DNA from: DASYXZ01 sp035934315
Lineage (GTDB): Bacteria > Acidobacteriota > Terriglobia > UBA7540
NCBI GenBank assembly: GCA_035934315.1
Contig: DASYXZ010000107.1
Span: forward strand, 1-36,664
Direction of reading: 5' to 3'
Length of the DNA: 36,664 nucleotides
Shown: positions 1 through 8,102 of the stretch, one piece after another
Layout: each line of letters opens with the position of its first letter
How positions within the stretch are numbered: position 1 is the stretch's first letter
The notes under the pieces: model-generated
Told to the model about the DNA's origin: nothing
Database searches by the model: none
Seen by the model: only the letters and a program-made list of their open reading frames with translations
Translations under genes and position numbers: made by a program

Positions 1-66
1 CTGCGCCAGGATTGGCCGTCAGATTGCTACAAAAATTACGTGTCCTCATCTTCCCGCAAAAAATGA
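1..66 (+). CDS. C-terminal end of an unidentified protein (cut by window edge)
   Basis: Frame 1 is open from the first base to a TGA at 64-66 and encodes a 21-residue tail rich in Ser, Tyr and Lys (ends SSSSRKK). The stop lies 19 nt before the next start codon, a spacing typical of genes in one operon. The fragment is too short to name, and an open stretch of this length can occur by chance, so this is only a possible gene end. Confidence 0.35.
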   Translation: MRQDWPSDCYKNYVSSSSRKK

Positions 67-85
67 GAGAACACGGAGGGCTGAA

Positions 86-559
86 ATGAAAAAAATCATG
101 GTCATCATAATGTTTCTCGGACTGGCCACAACCGCATTCGCCCAAGGACGCGGCAACCGAGGTGGAGGCGGTGAACGCGGAAATAGCGGCGGTGGTCGCG
201 CCTACAACGGTGGCGGCTACGGCGGCGGCTATAACGCGCGAGGTTACGGCAGAAGAAGTTATTATGGCGGCGGATTCCGCGGCGGCTACCGCCAAGGCGG
301 TGACTATGACCGCTACGATTATCGAGAATATGCCTACCGTCGGTACGGCTATCGTCCCGTGGTGGGATTTGGTTATTACAGCTCACCGTGGGCATACGGG
401 CCAGGCTATTACCGGCCCTATTGTGATCCCGCGTGGGGTCCCTGCTACTATCCCCCGCCTTACGCCTATTATGGCCGTCCTGGAATTTCGATTGGCATCG
501 GCTTGGGCCGCGGCGGTGTGGTGATTGGCAGAGGAGAGCGGCGTTTCGGCCGTCGTTAA
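86..559 (+). CDS. Small secreted Gly/Tyr/Arg-rich protein
   Basis: A 157-residue protein with a clear Sec signal peptide (MKK, hydrophobic core, AFA-Q cleavage site near residue 19). The mature part is low-complexity: Gly/Arg/Asn-rich repeats to about residue 70, then Tyr/Arg-rich and Tyr/Pro/Cys-rich stretches, and a Gly-rich hydrophobic tail. The start is supported by a GGAGGG Shine-Dalgarno at 76-81. It should be exported to the periplasm or beyond. The composition suggests a structural or surface-associated protein, but no catalytic domain is visible and I assign no function. A second Tyr-rich secreted protein lies 1.3 kb away on the other strand. The gene runs convergently towards the response regulator, 39 nt away. 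Confidence 0.8.
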   Translation: MKKIMVIIMFLGLATTAFAQGRGNRGGGGERGNSGGGRAYNGGGYGGGYNARGYGRRSYYGGGFRGGYRQGGDYDRYDYREYAYRRYGYRPVVGFGYYSSPWAYGPGYYRPYCDPAWGPCYYPPPYAYYGRPGISIGIGLGRGGVVIGRGERRFGRR

Positions 560-598
560 GCCGGTTAAGGTTGCTGATTTAATTTGATGCGACCGCAA

Positions 599-1300
599 TT
601 ATGCTGCCTTTCCATCGTGGATTTGGGCAGCCACAAAACGCATCAGGGCCGCGCGGACTGACGGTTCCGGTTCGATGAATTCCAGCGCCATGTCCCGGGG
701 ATCTGGTGTTCGGATAACTTTGCTCATGATATTGAGGGGTCGGCTCTCTCCGGGAACGGAAAACTCGACTTCAGCGATATCGCCATCGTCCAGCCCACAG
801 GACCCCCGAAGTGAGATTCCACCTTGGCCGAGGTCCACGCTGCGCCCCTTGAATCGGCGCCCCCCGGCACTGAAGATGATATCAGCTTCAAAAGGAAGGC
901 GGATGTAGCGCCGACGCTCCTGGATCATCATGCCGCGCGCGGCTCCAAACAGGCCACGCAATTTGGCGACGCTGAGCGGCTTGACGATATAAAAGGTAAC
1001 ACCCGCGGCATACCCGTCGCGCATGGTGGCAATGTCGTTGCAGGCGGTAAACATAAAAATTGGCACGGTTTGATTCAAAGGAGAGCCTCGGACGCGCCCG
1101 GCCAACTCGAAACCATTCAGGTGGGGCATGTTGACGTCCAGCGCGACCATATCAAACTTCTCCTGCATGATGCGCTGCGCGGCCGCGCGGCTGTCCGTGA
1201 GACCCACCACCTGGTAGCCCAAAGGCTCCACAATGCCCCTGAACAAATCCAACGAGGCGACTTCATCGTCGACGGCCAATATCTTGAGTTGCAATGCCAT
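599..1300 (-). CDS. Response regulator: receiver domain fused to PilZ domain
   Basis: A 233-residue cytoplasmic protein. Residues about 5-120 form a CheY-like receiver: acidic pair D11-D12, phosphoacceptor D55 (in ALDVNMP), conserved T85 and K107. Residues about 128-230 form a PilZ domain. Its first cyclic-di-GMP motif RxxxR is present (R130 to R134), but the second motif, normally (D/N)xSxxG, reads DLGQGG at 156-161, so the Ser is replaced by Gly. It probably couples a phosphorelay to cyclic-di-GMP-linked output such as motility or surface behaviour. The degenerate motif leaves nucleotide binding uncertain. No histidine kinase is adjacent. A purine-rich GGGAGAG lies upstream of the start. 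Confidence 0.9.
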   Translation of the reverse strand: MALQLKILAVDDEVASLDLFRGIVEPLGYQVVGLTDSRAAAQRIMQEKFDMVALDVNMPHLNGFELAGRVRGSPLNQTVPIFMFTACNDIATMRDGYAAGVTFYIVKPLSVAKLRGLFGAARGMMIQERRRYIRLPFEADIIFSAGGRRFKGRSVDLGQGGISLRGSCGLDDGDIAEVEFSVPGESRPLNIMSKVIRTPDPRDMALEFIEPEPSVRAALMRFVAAQIHDGKAA

Positions 1301-1461
1301 CTCACACTCTCCCGCCAGTTAGGTTATCGGCTGTCCAAGCCTTTTACATGAGTGGGAAAAGGGATTTGTGGTCAGCACATTGTAGACAGTGAGAAGGATG
1401 AAAAATGGGGTTGGTGGCTGCGGGCGGTGGGCCCCGTACCCGACGCGACGGTGGGTTTCGA

Positions 1462-1722
1462 CTAGATTTGCGGCCAGGCAACGTGCACTGCGGACATCAC
1501 TCTTTCAAGCGCTTCCTGGAACTCGGTTGGCGGGCGATGGTTCTTCTGCGTTTCCCGGACAGCGTGGCCAAGTTCGCCCAGCCATTCTGATCCGGTTGTG
1601 CAAACGGCGCAGGCAGCCCCGCGCAGTCGCTCCGAGGCTTCGGGCATTCCTGCGCGCGCCAGCTCGTCCGCCAGATTCAATACGAAAGCGCGAAGATCGC
1701 TTGGACTCGGGAACGTGCTCAT
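1462..1722 (-). CDS. Small unknown protein (86 aa)
   Basis: The 86-residue product looks like a folded, mostly helical protein: a run of amphipathic Leu/Ala/Glu helices (residues 8-33), a CAVC motif near 33-36 and a C-terminal helix. There is no signal peptide or membrane segment. Amino-acid composition and codon use look protein-like in this frame, unlike the overlapping frames, which are Arg/Ser-rich. No good Shine-Dalgarno precedes the ATG, which lowers confidence. I do not recognise the family. It sits between the response regulator and a Tyr-rich secreted protein, all on the minus strand. Confidence 0.5.
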   Translation of the reverse strand: MSTFPSPSDLRAFVLNLADELARAGMPEASERLRGAACAVCTTGSEWLGELGHAVRETQKNHRPPTEFQEALERVMSAVHVAWPQI

Positions 1723-1740
1723 ACTGGATTGCCACGCGGA

Positions 1741-1780
1741 CCCGTCAGTCCGTCAGTAGACGGACTATTCAAAGTCCACT
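1741..1780. repeat. Nested inverted repeat (possible RNA hairpin)
   Basis: AGTCCGTC (1747-1754) and GACGGACT (1759-1766) form a perfect 8-bp stem with a 4-nt loop. CCCGTC (1741-1746) can also pair with GACGGG (1775-1780) around it. It lies between two minus-strand genes. No T-run follows on either strand, so it is not a standard intrinsic terminator. Confidence 0.4.
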
Positions 1781-1844
1781 GGTAGACGGGCGTTTCGTCG
1801 ACGAGTCCGCGATGGCGTATTAACACGCACTGGGGCCACCAACA

Positions 1845-2183
1845 TCAGTCCTTATCCCAGCCACGATGTCGACCTCTGTCCCAGTGTTTTTCTCTACGGT
1901 AATGTCGCCAGCGCTCACCGGCCTCCACCCGATAATACCGGTAACGCGGCGCGCGGTAATGATAGTAGTACGCCGGTTCCGGCTGGTAGTAGTAATACTC
2001 GGGTTCCGGTTGATACTCGTAATACACCGGAGCGGGCTGATAATAAATATAGCCGGGCTGTGAGCCGTAAGAGAAGTAAATGTGGAATGAATGATGTTCG
2101 CGGGCGCTTGCTGAAATTGGCGTAACGGCTGCCGCCAACAGTGCAAGGAAAAAGGTTGTAAGCAAGATAAATTTGCGTTTCAT
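1845..2183 (-). CDS. Small secreted Tyr-rich protein
   Basis: A 112-residue protein with a strong signal peptide (MKRK, long hydrophobic stretch, cleavage near ASA-R at about residue 28). The mature chain is dominated by Tyr, Pro, Glu and Gln, with an imperfect repeat of type YxPEPxYYYYQPEP (about residues 53-75). It ends in a highly basic Arg/His/Trp-rich tail. A consensus Shine-Dalgarno AAGGAGG sits just upstream, so translation from this start is well supported. The protein should be exported. Function is unknown; Tyr/Pro-rich chains of this kind are sometimes coat or adhesion proteins, but nothing here proves that. It resembles the protein at 86-559 in size, export and composition, but not clearly in alignable sequence. 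Confidence 0.8.
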   Translation of the reverse strand: MKRKFILLTTFFLALLAAAVTPISASAREHHSFHIYFSYGSQPGYIYYQPAPVYYEYQPEPEYYYYQPEPAYYYHYRAPRYRYYRVEAGERWRHYRREKHWDRGRHRGWDKD

Positions 2184-2449
2184 ATTATACCTCCTTCATC
2201 TGTATTAGATGCTTGCCTGTAGAAAATGTTGGCCAATCACAAGCTATTGAGACACAATAACTTATGGAGTTGGGTCGCCTTGTTTTCAGTTGGCTCGGCA
2301 GAGATTTCGCAGGTTCGAACGCGGGAGCTGTTCACGGATCGGCCTGATGTTTTCACGCCGGCGTCAGGCCAAAAAATCGGTGGCGGCATGGCGGGTGGTG
2401 AGCCGGGTTTTATGCATCAGGAAATTGTGGACCTGACAATCTGCTCACC

Positions 2450-3208
2450 TCACCCCCGCCCGACAAACGGCATTTGAGTGGCCATCACTGTAATAAACTG
2501 TACATTAGCATCCAAGGGTAGACTGGCCATATAAACCACGGCGTCGGCCACGTGGCGCGCGTCCATGCGCGGCTCGACCTTTTTGGTGCCGTCCGCCTGG
2601 GGGACGCCCGCCGCCATGCGCTCCGTCATTTCTGTTGCGGCATTGCCAATGTCAATCTGGCTGCAGGCGATATCGTGTTTGCGGCCATCGAGCGAGATGC
2701 ATTTGGTGAGACCGGTGAGTGCGTGCTTGGTAGCCGTATAAGGCGCGGAATTCGGGCGCGGCGCGTGAGCGGAGAGGGAACCGTTGTTGATAATGCGCCC
2801 GCCCCGCGGCTGCTGCGCTTTCATCAGCCTGATGGCCTCCTGCGCGCAAAGGAAAGCGCCCGTCAGATTCACGCCCACCACCTTGCTCCACTGCTCGATG
2901 GTGAGGTCTTCCATGGGAATGCCGGGCGCGCCAATGCCGGCGTTGTTAAAAAGAACGTCCAGACGACCAAAAGTTTCTTGAGTTTTCAAGAAAAGCGCGC
3001 GAACTTCTTCAGGCTTGCTCACATCAGTGGGCACGGCGAGCATCCTGCCGCCGCCCGGATTGACTAGGGCTGCCGTCGCGTCAAGTTCCGCGGCGCGGCG
3101 CCCCGCTAAAACCAATTCAAATCCGGCCGCGTGTAATGCCACGCTCGCCGCGCGCCCAATGCCGCTGCCCGCGCCGGTGACCAGCGCGATCTTTCGGTTG
3201 GTGGTCAT
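2450..3208 (-). CDS. Short-chain dehydrogenase/reductase (classical SDR)
   Basis: A 252-residue cytosolic NAD(P)-dependent oxidoreductase. The Rossmann glycine motif TGAGSGIG is at 11-18, NNAG at 88-91, and the catalytic set at Ser144/146, Tyr157 and Lys161 (YTATK). Length and motif spacing fit the classical SDR family. The substrate cannot be deduced; many relatives reduce ketones or sugar derivatives. A second, different SDR follows upstream on the same strand, with a palindromic repeat in the gap between them. Confidence 0.9.
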   Translation of the reverse strand: MTTNRKIALVTGAGSGIGRAASVALHAAGFELVLAGRRAAELDATAALVNPGGGRMLAVPTDVSKPEEVRALFLKTQETFGRLDVLFNNAGIGAPGIPMEDLTIEQWSKVVGVNLTGAFLCAQEAIRLMKAQQPRGGRIINNGSLSAHAPRPNSAPYTATKHALTGLTKCISLDGRKHDIACSQIDIGNAATEMTERMAAGVPQADGTKKVEPRMDARHVADAVVYMASLPLDANVQFITVMATQMPFVGRG

Positions 3209-3269
3209 GAATTTTATTTCCTCTTGCGAAATCCCTCGCGAAGTTTAGCGCGGGGGCGCTTTGCTGAGA

Positions 3270-3360
3270 TTGTACCGGCGCTCGGTGCCTGCCCCGCTTT
3301 TGCGGGGAGCGCCGAAGGCATTGAAAAATCAAAATCGTCGCTCATAGAGCACCGCTACAA
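3270..3360. repeat. Dispersed palindromic repeat, copy 1 (divergent)
   Basis: It begins TTGTACCGGCGC and ends ACCGCTACAA, so the outer arms are inverted copies. Inside is a strong hairpin, CCCCGC/GCGGGG around TTTT, embedded in GGTGCC/GGCGCC-type arms. The core matches the reverse complement of the repeat at 30777-30848, but the right half contains a diverged AT-rich stretch. It lies between the two SDR genes. Confidence 0.75.
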
Positions 3361-3373
3361 CATCGGAAGGTGA

Positions 3374-4216
3374 TTACGCGTCCAGGCCCGCCAGCTTTGC
3401 CGTCTCCACCCACAGGCGCCGGGCCGCGTCGTCATCCTGAGCTTCACGGGTGGGCGTTGTGACCCGGCATTGGTAGAAATATTCTCCGGTCACGGCGGCT
3501 ACATCAGGCGACGAGGCGAGATAGACGATAGTCTCCGCTCCTTTCTCGGGAGAGATGGCAAACATTTTCGCCGCACGCACGCCGAAGGAGAGCGCTCCAC
3601 CGCTCTGGTCGCCGAAGCGCGTGGCCACAAAGCCAGGATGAAGGCAGTTGGCCGTGACCCCGGTGCCGGCCAGGCGGCGGGCAAGCTCGCGCGTAAAAAA
3701 AATGTTGCAAAGTTTGGACCTCCCGTAGACTTTAAAGCCGCTGTAGCCGCGCGCCGATTGAAGGTCAGAGAAATCCAGCCCGGCGCGCCTATGCGCGTCT
3801 GAAGATGTGTTCACCACACGGGCAGGGGATGAAGCAACCAGGCGTTCGCGCAGGCCATGCGTGAGCACGAAATAGGACATGTGGTTGAGGGCGAACGTGA
3901 GTTCCAGGCCGTCTTCAGTAACCTGGCGTGAGCTGAACAGCGCGCCCGCATTGTTGATGAGCACGTCGATGCGCGATTCCGCCGCGGCAATCTGCGCCGC
4001 CACTTGCTTCATCTGCGGGAGTTGCGACATGTCAGCGTAATGGATGGTGTGTGCCACGCCCGGAGCCCGCTGGCGCAGCCGAGCGAGCGCAGCTTCTCCA
4101 CGCGACTTGTCGCGCGCCACCTGCACGATGCGCGCGCCCATGCCTGCCAGCGCCTCCGCCGCCACTAGCCCGATGCCTGAGGTCGCCCCGGTGATGACCA
4201 CCACTTTCCCTTTCAT
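3374..4216 (-). CDS. SDR oxidoreductase of retinol-dehydrogenase-like type
   Basis: A 280-residue NADP-type SDR. It has TGATSGIG at 9-16, INNAG at 87-91, a catalytic Ser near 139, Tyr164 and Lys168 (YGRSK). The pattern NHMSYFVLTHGL, followed by ARVVNTSSDAH and the YGRSKLCNI helix, is typical of the retinol dehydrogenase/WW-domain-oxidoreductase-like subgroup. In bacteria this group has mostly unassigned substrates. It acts in the cytosol. It is co-oriented with the other SDR and with the TonB-dependent receptor upstream (86 nt between them), but no pathway link can be seen. Confidence 0.9.
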   Translation of the reverse strand: MKGKVVVITGATSGIGLVAAEALAGMGARIVQVARDKSRGEAALARLRQRAPGVAHTIHYADMSQLPQMKQVAAQIAAAESRIDVLINNAGALFSSRQVTEDGLELTFALNHMSYFVLTHGLRERLVASSPARVVNTSSDAHRRAGLDFSDLQSARGYSGFKVYGRSKLCNIFFTRELARRLAGTGVTANCLHPGFVATRFGDQSGGALSFGVRAAKMFAISPEKGAETIVYLASSPDVAAVTGEYFYQCRVTTPTREAQDDDAARRLWVETAKLAGLDA

Positions 4217-4302
4217 GGTTCCTCTCAGAGTTTGCGCGTTCAGGCGCCAGTGTAGCAGATATTTTTGGTTCGCAAAGTACGAACGCTGCGCGCGGTCGCG
4301 CC

Positions 4303-7300
4303 TTACCAGATTAACTTGAGTCCGAATTGAATCTGCCGTGATGACGTGGACGTGCTCGTGATCACGCCGGCAGCGGGTGACGGGGGTGCGAGGGGCGATG
4401 TAAATACAATCAGGTTGGGCGAGTTGAAATTGGCGTGGTTCAAAAGGTTAAAGAATTCCGCCCGAAACTGAAGCGCCAGTTTTTCCGTGACCCGGGTTTT
4501 TTTGAGCAGTGAAAAATCAAGCGTGGCAAGTCCGGGACCAATGAACGTGTCCCTCCCAACATTTCCGTAAGTCCCATTGCGGGGCACGATGAAGGCGTTG
4601 GGATTAAAATACCGGTTTGGACTTCCGAGAATTACCGGTCCGGTAAAAGCGGGGTTCAGGGACGGGCGCACCGGGTTGCGAGTGTCTCCGTTGTTGGAAG
4701 GATTAAAACTCAACTGCGGCGTAAATGGAAAGCCGGACTGTAATGTCTGAACGCCATTCATACTCCATCCGCCGACCAGGGCGTCGCGCCAACCGCGCAG
4801 TCCATTCAGCAAAGATTTGCCCTGCCCGAGCGGCAGCTCATAGCTGGCATTGATCACGGCAACGTTCCGCACATCAAATGTGGCAAGCCCCCAGTCGGAA
4901 ATTATGTTGAATGGGTTCATCACCAGGCCCGGCGCGTTGGCCGCCGCCGTGGCGTTCAGGGAGTCGCCGTCATCCAGGGTCTTCGACCACGTGTAAACGC
5001 CCCGCACGGACAGACCTCGGCTGAAGCGATGCGTGAAATCCAGAAGGAGCGCATTGTAGGAACTGACGCCTTCAGAAAACCAACTCCACGTATTCGCCAG
5101 CGAGGGATTCGCGTTCGGGGTTCCGCTCGGAATGAAGGACGTCCCCGCCGGGAGATCAGAGGGGCACGGCGCCGCGGGACAAATTGCCGGGCCGGGCTCG
5201 TTGGCGTCCACACTGACTATCTCGTGGTACCCGTGCGATCCCGCATATTCAATTCCGAAACTTGTGTTGGGCGTCAATTCCCGTTCGACCTTGAAACTCC
5301 ACGAGGCGACGGCGGGCGTTCGCAAATCGGGCTGGACCCCGCCGGGCGACACCTTCGCGCTTGCCGGCGCCGGGGCACCCGGCGCGAACGGGAACTGAGA
5401 GACCGGGAGGTTCGCGATGCTGTAGGTTGGGTTGAAAGGCGCATTCTGATCGAGGCGGTATCCCAGCGCATCTTGAAGATCGTTGTACATTCCAAAGCCC
5501 GCGCGGATGACGGTTTTGGCGCCCCAGGGACTCCACGCCAAACCGATTCGGGGTTGCGGCAGAAATTTCGCGCGGTTGATGGTAAACACTGATTTTGTCA
5601 CGCGCGGTTGAGTCACGATAATTCCGCGGTCGTCAAATACAAAATTCGCGCCGCGCCCCGAGGCTTCGTTCCATCCGTTGGTGAATTCGTCGCGCAAACC
5701 GAGGGACACCGTCAATCGTGAATTTACTCGCATGATGTCCTCGGCGTGCCATGCGCCCAAGAGCGATCGCCAGCCGAGCGGGGTCGGTGCGGGATCAAAC
5801 AGAAAGCTGCCCGCCGTGCCCTTCAGGAAAGTCGTCAGGCTTGCGAACGTAGCCTGGCCAAACTGGCTGAGCGCCAGATTTTCATTGGACTGGAGCCGTT
5901 GGAACCATGCGCCCGCGCTGATCCGGTGACGTCCCTTAGTAAATGAGATGACATCCTCAAAGGTAAATAGGTTTCGTGCAATATCCAGATTGCTTCCATT
6001 GTTGCTTCCCGCGAGGCTTAATTGAGCGGCCGGATTCGATGCCGCGGATCCTCCAATCACCACGGCGCCAACAGGACGCCCCGCCAGAAAGCTCGAGACG
6101 CCCGCGGCCGGAGTCGAGGGCGTGGGTTCTCCGGTGTAGAAATAGCTGGCGCGGGAAAAGCCCAGGCGGCCGGTGTCGAGCAACGCCGGGGAAAAAACAT
6201 GAGTCTCTTCAAGGCTGGCAACCTGTTCGCGAAGGTTTTCGATATCCGTGCTGTAGGGGTTGATGGTGGGTGAGAAATCAGCGCTGTCGTCGATGGTGTA
6301 AACCGCGCTGACCGAGTCCTGCGGCGAAAAAATGCGGTCGAGCCGCGTGGTCCCAAAATCTTCTCGAATGGTTTGCAAGGGACTGCTGAACGCTTCTGCA
6401 ATGCCTCCGAAGTCCGGCGCGTTCGCGCTCTGCGCGGGCCACAACGAAAGCAGCGGCAATACTCCGGGCGCGATTCCCACATTCGCCAGTCCCCCGGGCC
6501 CGGGCAGATAGCCCATGCGCGCGTTGTTGTCCGGGACCAGCGTCACGTCGCTCAAGCCCAGGTGCTGGCGGAAACCCTCGTAATTGCCGAATAGAAATGT
6601 TTTGTCCTTTTCAATCGGCCCGCCGAGAGCGCCTCCAAACTGGTTGCGCGCAAAATGGGGAACCGAATTCTGGTCGAAAAAATTGCGCGCATCAAAAGCG
6701 CTGTTGCGCAGAAACTCAAATAATGTCCCGTGCCAATGGTTGGTGCCAGATTGGGTGACAATAGTCACCTGGCCGCCGGGCCGCTTGCCGTACTCGGCTC
6801 CATAATTGTCACGGAGCACGTTGAATTCCCGAACCGCGTCCACGCCCAGCAACTGCTGACTGGCGCCGCCAGGCTGCATATTGTTCTCCGCCGCACCGGT
6901 AAATTCGATCCCGTTCAACAGGAAGAGATTTTGCTGGGGACGATTGCCCGAAATCGAAAACATGTTGCCCACGGCAGAGTTGGAAATCCCCACGCCCCCT
7001 GTCTTTTCCCAGGTGAAGTTGACGACGCCGGCATTCAGGGTAAGAAGTTCATCGTAACTTCGCCCGTTCAGCGGAAGATCCTTGATTTGCCGCTCGCTCA
7101 CCAAACCTGAGGTCTCGGAGGTTGTGACACGCACCGCCTGCGTTTCGCCAGTCACGGTAATGTGTTGCTTCACCTCGCCCAGTTGAAGAGTCCAATCAAC
7201 CGTCACCTCCTGCCCCACGGCCAGCGGGATGTTCTGGCGCGCTTCAGTTCTAAAACCGGACTTCGTCACACTCACCTCATAACTTCCCACCGGCAATGAA

Positions 7301-7530
7301 ACTAAATCGTAGCGCCCATGCTCGTCTGTGATCACGCGTCGAACCAGACCTGACTCAACGTTTTTGGCAGTGAGGGTGACGCCGGGCAATGCCGCTCCAG
7401 ACGGGTCCCGAGTGACGCCTGAGAGGGAAGCGGAAACCTGGGCTGGCGCGATGAGAGGCCAGGTTGAAACCAGCAGCGCGCATAAAACGAAACCACGGAA
7501 GCAGCGAGCGAAAAGCACTCGCACTTTCAT
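4303..7530 (-). CDS. TonB-dependent receptor, Oar-like, with carboxypeptidase-regulatory-like domain
   Basis: A 1075-residue outer-membrane protein. I start it at the Met at 7530, because that Met opens a proper signal peptide (MKVRVLFARCF, hydrophobic core, cleavage near APAQ-V); an in-frame Met 10 codons upstream would put residues before it. Residues about 35-120 form an Ig-like carboxypeptidase-regulatory domain (SGVTRDPSGAALPGV, YDLVSLPVGSYEV). The plug follows (about 130-250, including LPLNGRSYDELL), and the rest is a beta-barrel with a terminal aromatic residue (ends KLIW). Such receptors take up or bind large substrates across the outer membrane using TonB energy; the ligand is unknown. 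The same domain plan recurs at 27521-30127, but sequences and lengths differ greatly, so they are not recent duplicates. Confidence 0.93.
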   Translation of the reverse strand: MKVRVLFARCFRGFVLCALLVSTWPLIAPAQVSASLSGVTRDPSGAALPGVTLTAKNVESGLVRRVITDEHGRYDLVSLPVGSYEVSVTKSGFRTEARQNIPLAVGQEVTVDWTLQLGEVKQHITVTGETQAVRVTTSETSGLVSERQIKDLPLNGRSYDELLTLNAGVVNFTWEKTGGVGISNSAVGNMFSISGNRPQQNLFLLNGIEFTGAAENNMQPGGASQQLLGVDAVREFNVLRDNYGAEYGKRPGGQVTIVTQSGTNHWHGTLFEFLRNSAFDARNFFDQNSVPHFARNQFGGALGGPIEKDKTFLFGNYEGFRQHLGLSDVTLVPDNNARMGYLPGPGGLANVGIAPGVLPLLSLWPAQSANAPDFGGIAEAFSSPLQTIREDFGTTRLDRIFSPQDSVSAVYTIDDSADFSPTINPYSTDIENLREQVASLEETHVFSPALLDTGRLGFSRASYFYTGEPTPSTPAAGVSSFLAGRPVGAVVIGGSAASNPAAQLSLAGSNNGSNLDIARNLFTFEDVISFTKGRHRISAGAWFQRLQSNENLALSQFGQATFASLTTFLKGTAGSFLFDPAPTPLGWRSLLGAWHAEDIMRVNSRLTVSLGLRDEFTNGWNEASGRGANFVFDDRGIIVTQPRVTKSVFTINRAKFLPQPRIGLAWSPWGAKTVIRAGFGMYNDLQDALGYRLDQNAPFNPTYSIANLPVSQFPFAPGAPAPASAKVSPGGVQPDLRTPAVASWSFKVERELTPNTSFGIEYAGSHGYHEIVSVDANEPGPAICPAAPCPSDLPAGTSFIPSGTPNANPSLANTWSWFSEGVSSYNALLLDFTHRFSRGLSVRGVYTWSKTLDDGDSLNATAAANAPGLVMNPFNIISDWGLATFDVRNVAVINASYELPLGQGKSLLNGLRGWRDALVGGWSMNGVQTLQSGFPFTPQLSFNPSNNGDTRNPVRPSLNPAFTGPVILGSPNRYFNPNAFIVPRNGTYGNVGRDTFIGPGLATLDFSLLKKTRVTEKLALQFRAEFFNLLNHANFNSPNLIVFTSPLAPPSPAAGVITSTSTSSRQIQFGLKLIW

Positions 7531-7613
7531 GGAGACACCCCAACGCCTTGAGATTATCATGCGAATTGATATAACAAACTATGGCGATTTACGTCAATAG
7601 CTAAGGTAAATTC

Positions 7614-7640
7614 TATATAATTATATATGATTATATATGA
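7614..7640. promoter_or_regulatory. AT-only palindrome and tandem repeat upstream of TonB receptor
   Basis: TATATAATTATATA (7614-7627) is a perfect palindrome. It overlaps a tandem duplication of TTATATATGA (7621-7630 and 7631-7640). The stretch stands out sharply from the GC-rich surroundings and lies about 85-115 bp upstream of the receptor start at 7530. Promoter or operator function is an inference. Confidence 0.4.
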
Positions 7641-7716
7641 TTTATAAGGCATTTCGAGAGACAGGAGTATTCCGGTGAACCTTGCTGATGGTTAGTAAAT
7701 TCGAGGGGTGGGGGAA

Positions 7717-7793
7717 TGGTGGGCCTGGAAAGAGTTGAACTTTCGACCTCGCCCTTATCAGGGGCGCGCTCTAGCCACCTGAGCTACAGGCCC
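7717..7793 (-). tRNA. tRNA-Ile (anticodon GAU), CCA encoded
   Basis: Read on the minus strand, the cloverleaf is complete. The acceptor stem GGGCCTG pairs with CAGGCCC, the D-arm is GCTC/GAGC, and the anticodon stem CGCCC/GGGCG holds the loop CTGATAA with anticodon GAT. The T-arm is GAAAG/CTTTC with loop TTCAACT. A discriminator A is followed by a genomically encoded CCA (7717-7719). It decodes AUC/AUU isoleucine codons. No 5S, 16S, 23S or tRNA-Ala gene is near, although this tRNA is often found in rRNA spacers. Confidence 0.97.
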
Positions 7794-8102
7794 AATCAAT
7801 GATCACAGGCAGACCCTCGCGCGCGGTTGCACGCGGTTAAGGATTCACGCTGCCAGCGAATGTTCCAGTATAAACAGAGGTGCCTCGGCCGCGCAAGTCC
7901 AAACAGGAGGTGGAAGCTGTGCCGCCTGCTGTCTGTCGCCCGCACGCTGTTATCCCGACTCGGACGAGGGATCTTGCTCTCAGCTCTTGAACGCGCGCCC
8001 TTTCCGCGCTTGTATCTATAACTTTGTACCTACAAGCTTCGCCCCAAAAAACTCAAACCTATTGTCCCAGCGCGGCATCACACTAGCATGTGGAGGTGCG
8101 GC
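7794..8102. other. Intergenic region between tRNA-Ile and outer-membrane protein gene
   Basis: About 309 bp with no convincing gene. It must carry the tRNA promoter (minus strand) and the promoter of the barrel-protein gene (plus strand). The only structure I see is the inverted repeat at 8008-8037, listed separately. Confidence 0.6.
8008..8037. promoter_or_regulatory. Inverted repeat upstream of outer-membrane protein gene
   Basis: GCTTGTA (8008-8014) and TACAAGC (8031-8037) are perfect inverted 7-mers separated by 16 bp. The spacer holds the AT-rich TATAAC (8017-8022), which could be a -10 element. The right arm ends 65 bp before the GTG start at 8103. The arrangement could be an operator over a promoter, but this is not proven. 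Confidence 0.35.
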
